Assembly (NCBI GenBank): GCA_009843505.1
Contig: VYDI01000029.1
Location: 1 to 64,000 of the forward strand
Source: Holophagales bacterium
GTDB taxonomy: Bacteria > Acidobacteriota > Thermoanaerobaculia > Multivoradales > Multivoraceae
DNA: 64,000 bases
Reading direction: 5' to 3'
Positions 62,888-64,000 of this stretch are shown here, one piece after another. Each line of letters starts with the position of its first letter. The stretch's first letter is position 1. Both the position numbers and the translations under genes were made by a program. Under the pieces are notes generated by a model that had not been told where the DNA came from, ran no database searches, and saw only the letters and a program-made list of their open reading frames with translations.

Positions 62888-63330
62888 CGCTGCCGCCTCC
62901 GCATCGCCATGAGCCCGTTGATCACCCGCACCGCGTGGTGGCTCGCCGTCACCCGGTCGAAGCCGAGGTTCTTGCGGAGCCAGCGCTCGTACCCGTCCTC
63001 GTGCCGCCACTCGATCTCGGACCGCAGCTCAGCGATCAGCCGCAGCTGGTCGGCGGTCGCCATCCGCACGACGCCGGGCGGCAGCGGCTCCGGCTTCTTC
63101 TTCGGTCCGGGCGTGGCCCGCTTGCCGGGCTTCCGGTCGATGCCGAGGGCGCGCAGCACCCTGTTCGCCTCGCGGACGTTCAGGTGGACCGAGGACCGGT
63201 GCCCCGTCTCCCCCTCGAGCAGGTCGCGGTAGGCGTCGTCGTCCAGGCCGCGCTGTCCCTTCAACGTGTGGATCGCGATCTGCTGCTGCCGCGTGATCGG
63301 CCGCGGCCGCTTGCGGGCGGCCTCAGCCAC
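62884..63330 (-). CDS. gemA: GemA/gp16 family regulator (DUF1018)
   Basis: 148 residues from GTG at 63330, overlapping the previous gene by 8 nt. PRPITRQQQIAIHTLKGQRGLDDDAYRDLLEG (about 10-41), then VREANRVLRALG and a C-terminal RMATADQLRLIAELRSEIEWR, WLRKNLGFDRVTASHHAVRVINGL. This is the Mu GemA (gp16) pattern, a protein that affects host gene expression and DNA topology during Mu growth. Confidence 0.88.
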   Translation of the reverse strand: MAEAARKRPRPITRQQQIAIHTLKGQRGLDDDAYRDLLEGETGHRSSVHLNVREANRVLRALGIDRKPGKRATPGPKKKPEPLPPGVVRMATADQLRLIAELRSEIEWRHEDGYERWLRKNLGFDRVTASHHAVRVINGLMAMRRRQR

Positions 63331-63613
63331 CGTCCAGCCTCCCGAACGACACGACCGAGATCTTCGGGTTCCAGTCGAGCAGCCGCATCCAGCGCGCGAG
63401 CTCGCGGCTCTCGCGCCGGAGCTCCGGCAGAAGACTGCCCGGCGGGCGGTTCCCACACGCACCGTCAGGCGCGACGATCGAAGGCCGCCGTGGTTCGCGG
63501 CCGGGAACCTGGAGCCCGCCGGGCGCCGGAGCGCTGCCGGAGTCAACAGCAGCCGCCGGCTGCGGCGGTTGGTCGGTAGGAATGAGTGGGACCGACCTCT
63601 GAGGAGCACTCAC
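63323..63613 (-). CDS. Small early phage protein
   Basis: 96 residues from GTG at 63613 (GGGGTAAG upstream). The N-terminal half is Pro/Ala-rich and probably disordered; ELRRESRELARWMRLLDWNPKISVVSFGRLDGG at the C-terminus is compact. It overlaps gemA by 8 nt, which supports translation. No recognised family. Confidence 0.5.
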   Translation of the reverse strand: MSAPQRSVPLIPTDQPPQPAAAVDSGSAPAPGGLQVPGREPRRPSIVAPDGACGNRPPGSLLPELRRESRELARWMRLLDWNPKISVVSFGRLDGG

Positions 63614-63629
63614 CGCTTACCCCGATTCT

Positions 63630-64000
63630 TCACACCGCGCGCCGGATCGCCGGCGCCTCGTCCAGGCCGTCCAGCACGCCGTCGATCGCCCCGTCCGCGG
63701 GCTTCGTCTCGAAGTCCGGCGCGGGCTGGCTGCCGGGGTGAAGCACCGCGTGGGCGCACTCCGGCTCGATGCGGTCCTCGCCGCGCGCCGAAGCCTCGGC
63801 CAGGCAGTCGTCGACCAGGGCGATCAGGTCGAGCCAGTTGCGCGCGCGGTCCGAGTGCGGCAGCTGGTTCACGGCGCCCGGCGCGATCCGCGTGCCCAGC
63901 ACGTCCTCGAGCGCGTCGGCCGCCTCGTCGACCGTCAGGCCGGCCAGGCGCACGCGATCGGACCGCAGGCCCACCTCCGGGATCGCGCCGACCCTGTCCG
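63630..64000 (-). CDS. C-terminal part of an early phage protein, possibly MuB-like (5' end outside window)
   Basis: The frame is open to the window edge, giving ~123 residues. VGLRSDRVRLAGLTVDEAADALEDVLG, PGAVNQLPHSDRARNWLDLIALVDDCLAEASARGEDRIEPECAHAVLHPG. The position just before gemA and the helical, acidic character fit the C-terminal domain of the MuB-type ATPase that delivers target DNA to the transposase, but the ATPase core is not in the window, so this is tentative. Confidence 0.45.
   Translation of the reverse strand, partial: DRVGAIPEVGLRSDRVRLAGLTVDEAADALEDVLGTRIAPGAVNQLPHSDRARNWLDLIALVDDCLAEASARGEDRIEPECAHAVLHPGSQPAPDFETKPADGAIDGVLDGLDEAPAIRRAV

Larger units (their letters stand above)
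43840..64000 (-). mobile_element. Mu-like transposable prophage (one end; continues beyond window)
   Basis: It begins with 5'-TG at 43840 inside the DAACS gene. All genes run on the minus strand, in the Mu order GemA, Mor, lysis, gp25/26/27-like, gp28 terminase, gp29 portal, gp30, gpG. Most neighbours overlap by ATGA, GTGA or TGATG, so the block is translated as one chain. Transposase A and the far end are outside the window. Structural genes between gpG and the fibres are missing (see findings). Host-like codon use and GC mean no compositional boundary is visible. Confidence 0.9.

Noticed and set aside
1..64000. CRISPR arrays, tRNA or rRNA genes
   Set aside because: No regularly spaced direct repeats with unique spacers and no recognisable tRNA or rRNA sequence were seen when reading both strands.

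Overview
The window is a GC-rich (roughly two thirds G+C) bacterial chromosome segment carrying a Mu-like prophage. The host genes resemble those of Acidobacteriota or a closely related uncultured lineage. Three DUF5916 surface proteins, an Acidobacteria-type VWFA-related protein, a DUF6152 protein with three copies of an associated secreted family, a DUF3604 protein, a dipeptidyl-peptidase IV and a PQQ dehydrogenase point that way. This placement is inference from family content; there is no rRNA in the window.

Host part (1-43839). 1-5350 holds secreted and cell-surface proteins. 5569-11177 is an operon of two paralogous ABC permeases, an ABC ATPase and two Yip1-family membrane proteins. 11515-14184 is a compact locus of four short exported peptides, each with exactly two cysteines in its predicted mature part. 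One of them, a 57-residue peptide, has a near-perfect double-glycine leader. The same operon encodes an exported C39 (double-glycine) peptidase, a membrane-anchored thioredoxin-like protein and a small unknown protein. I read it as an undescribed bacteriocin-like or RiPP-like system and regard it as the most promising discovery in the host DNA. 14369-43176 holds a SWIM/SNF2 helicase, a phytanoyl-CoA-type dioxygenase, a tandem DUF5916 pair, an MBL-fold hydrolase, DPP-IV, a sodium/solute symporter with a RutE-like nitroreductase, TrkH, a PQQ dehydrogenase, a lipoprotein, a malonyl-CoA-synthetase-like ligase with an SDR, DUF3604 and a secreted DJ-1/PfpI protein.

Prophage part (43840-64000, continuing past the window). 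A Mu-like transposable phage sits inside a dicarboxylate/amino-acid:cation symporter gene; only the 3' part of that gene remains, at 43204-43839. All phage genes lie on the minus strand, mostly with 1-8 nt overlaps. Read from right to left they are: a possible MuB tail, a small ORF, GemA (gp16), a hypothetical, a Mor-like activator, an M15 endolysin, DUF2730, a VpaChn25_0724-family protein, DUF3486 small terminase, gp28-type large terminase and DUF935 portal (frameshifted near its C-terminus). A cargo block follows: a zinc-finger mini-protein, an Acb2/Tad1-like hairpin fused to a lectin-like domain, a DUF2235 hydrolase and two D12 adenine methylases. Then come the gp30-type minor head protein, a PAPS-reductase-like protein, gpG, fibre-like proteins and the phage end with repeated 12-bp motifs. 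The protease/scaffold, major capsid, sheath, tube and tape-measure genes expected after gpG are absent. The largest gap in the late operon (about 286 nt) lies exactly there, so the element is probably a deletion derivative, or possibly dependent on a helper.
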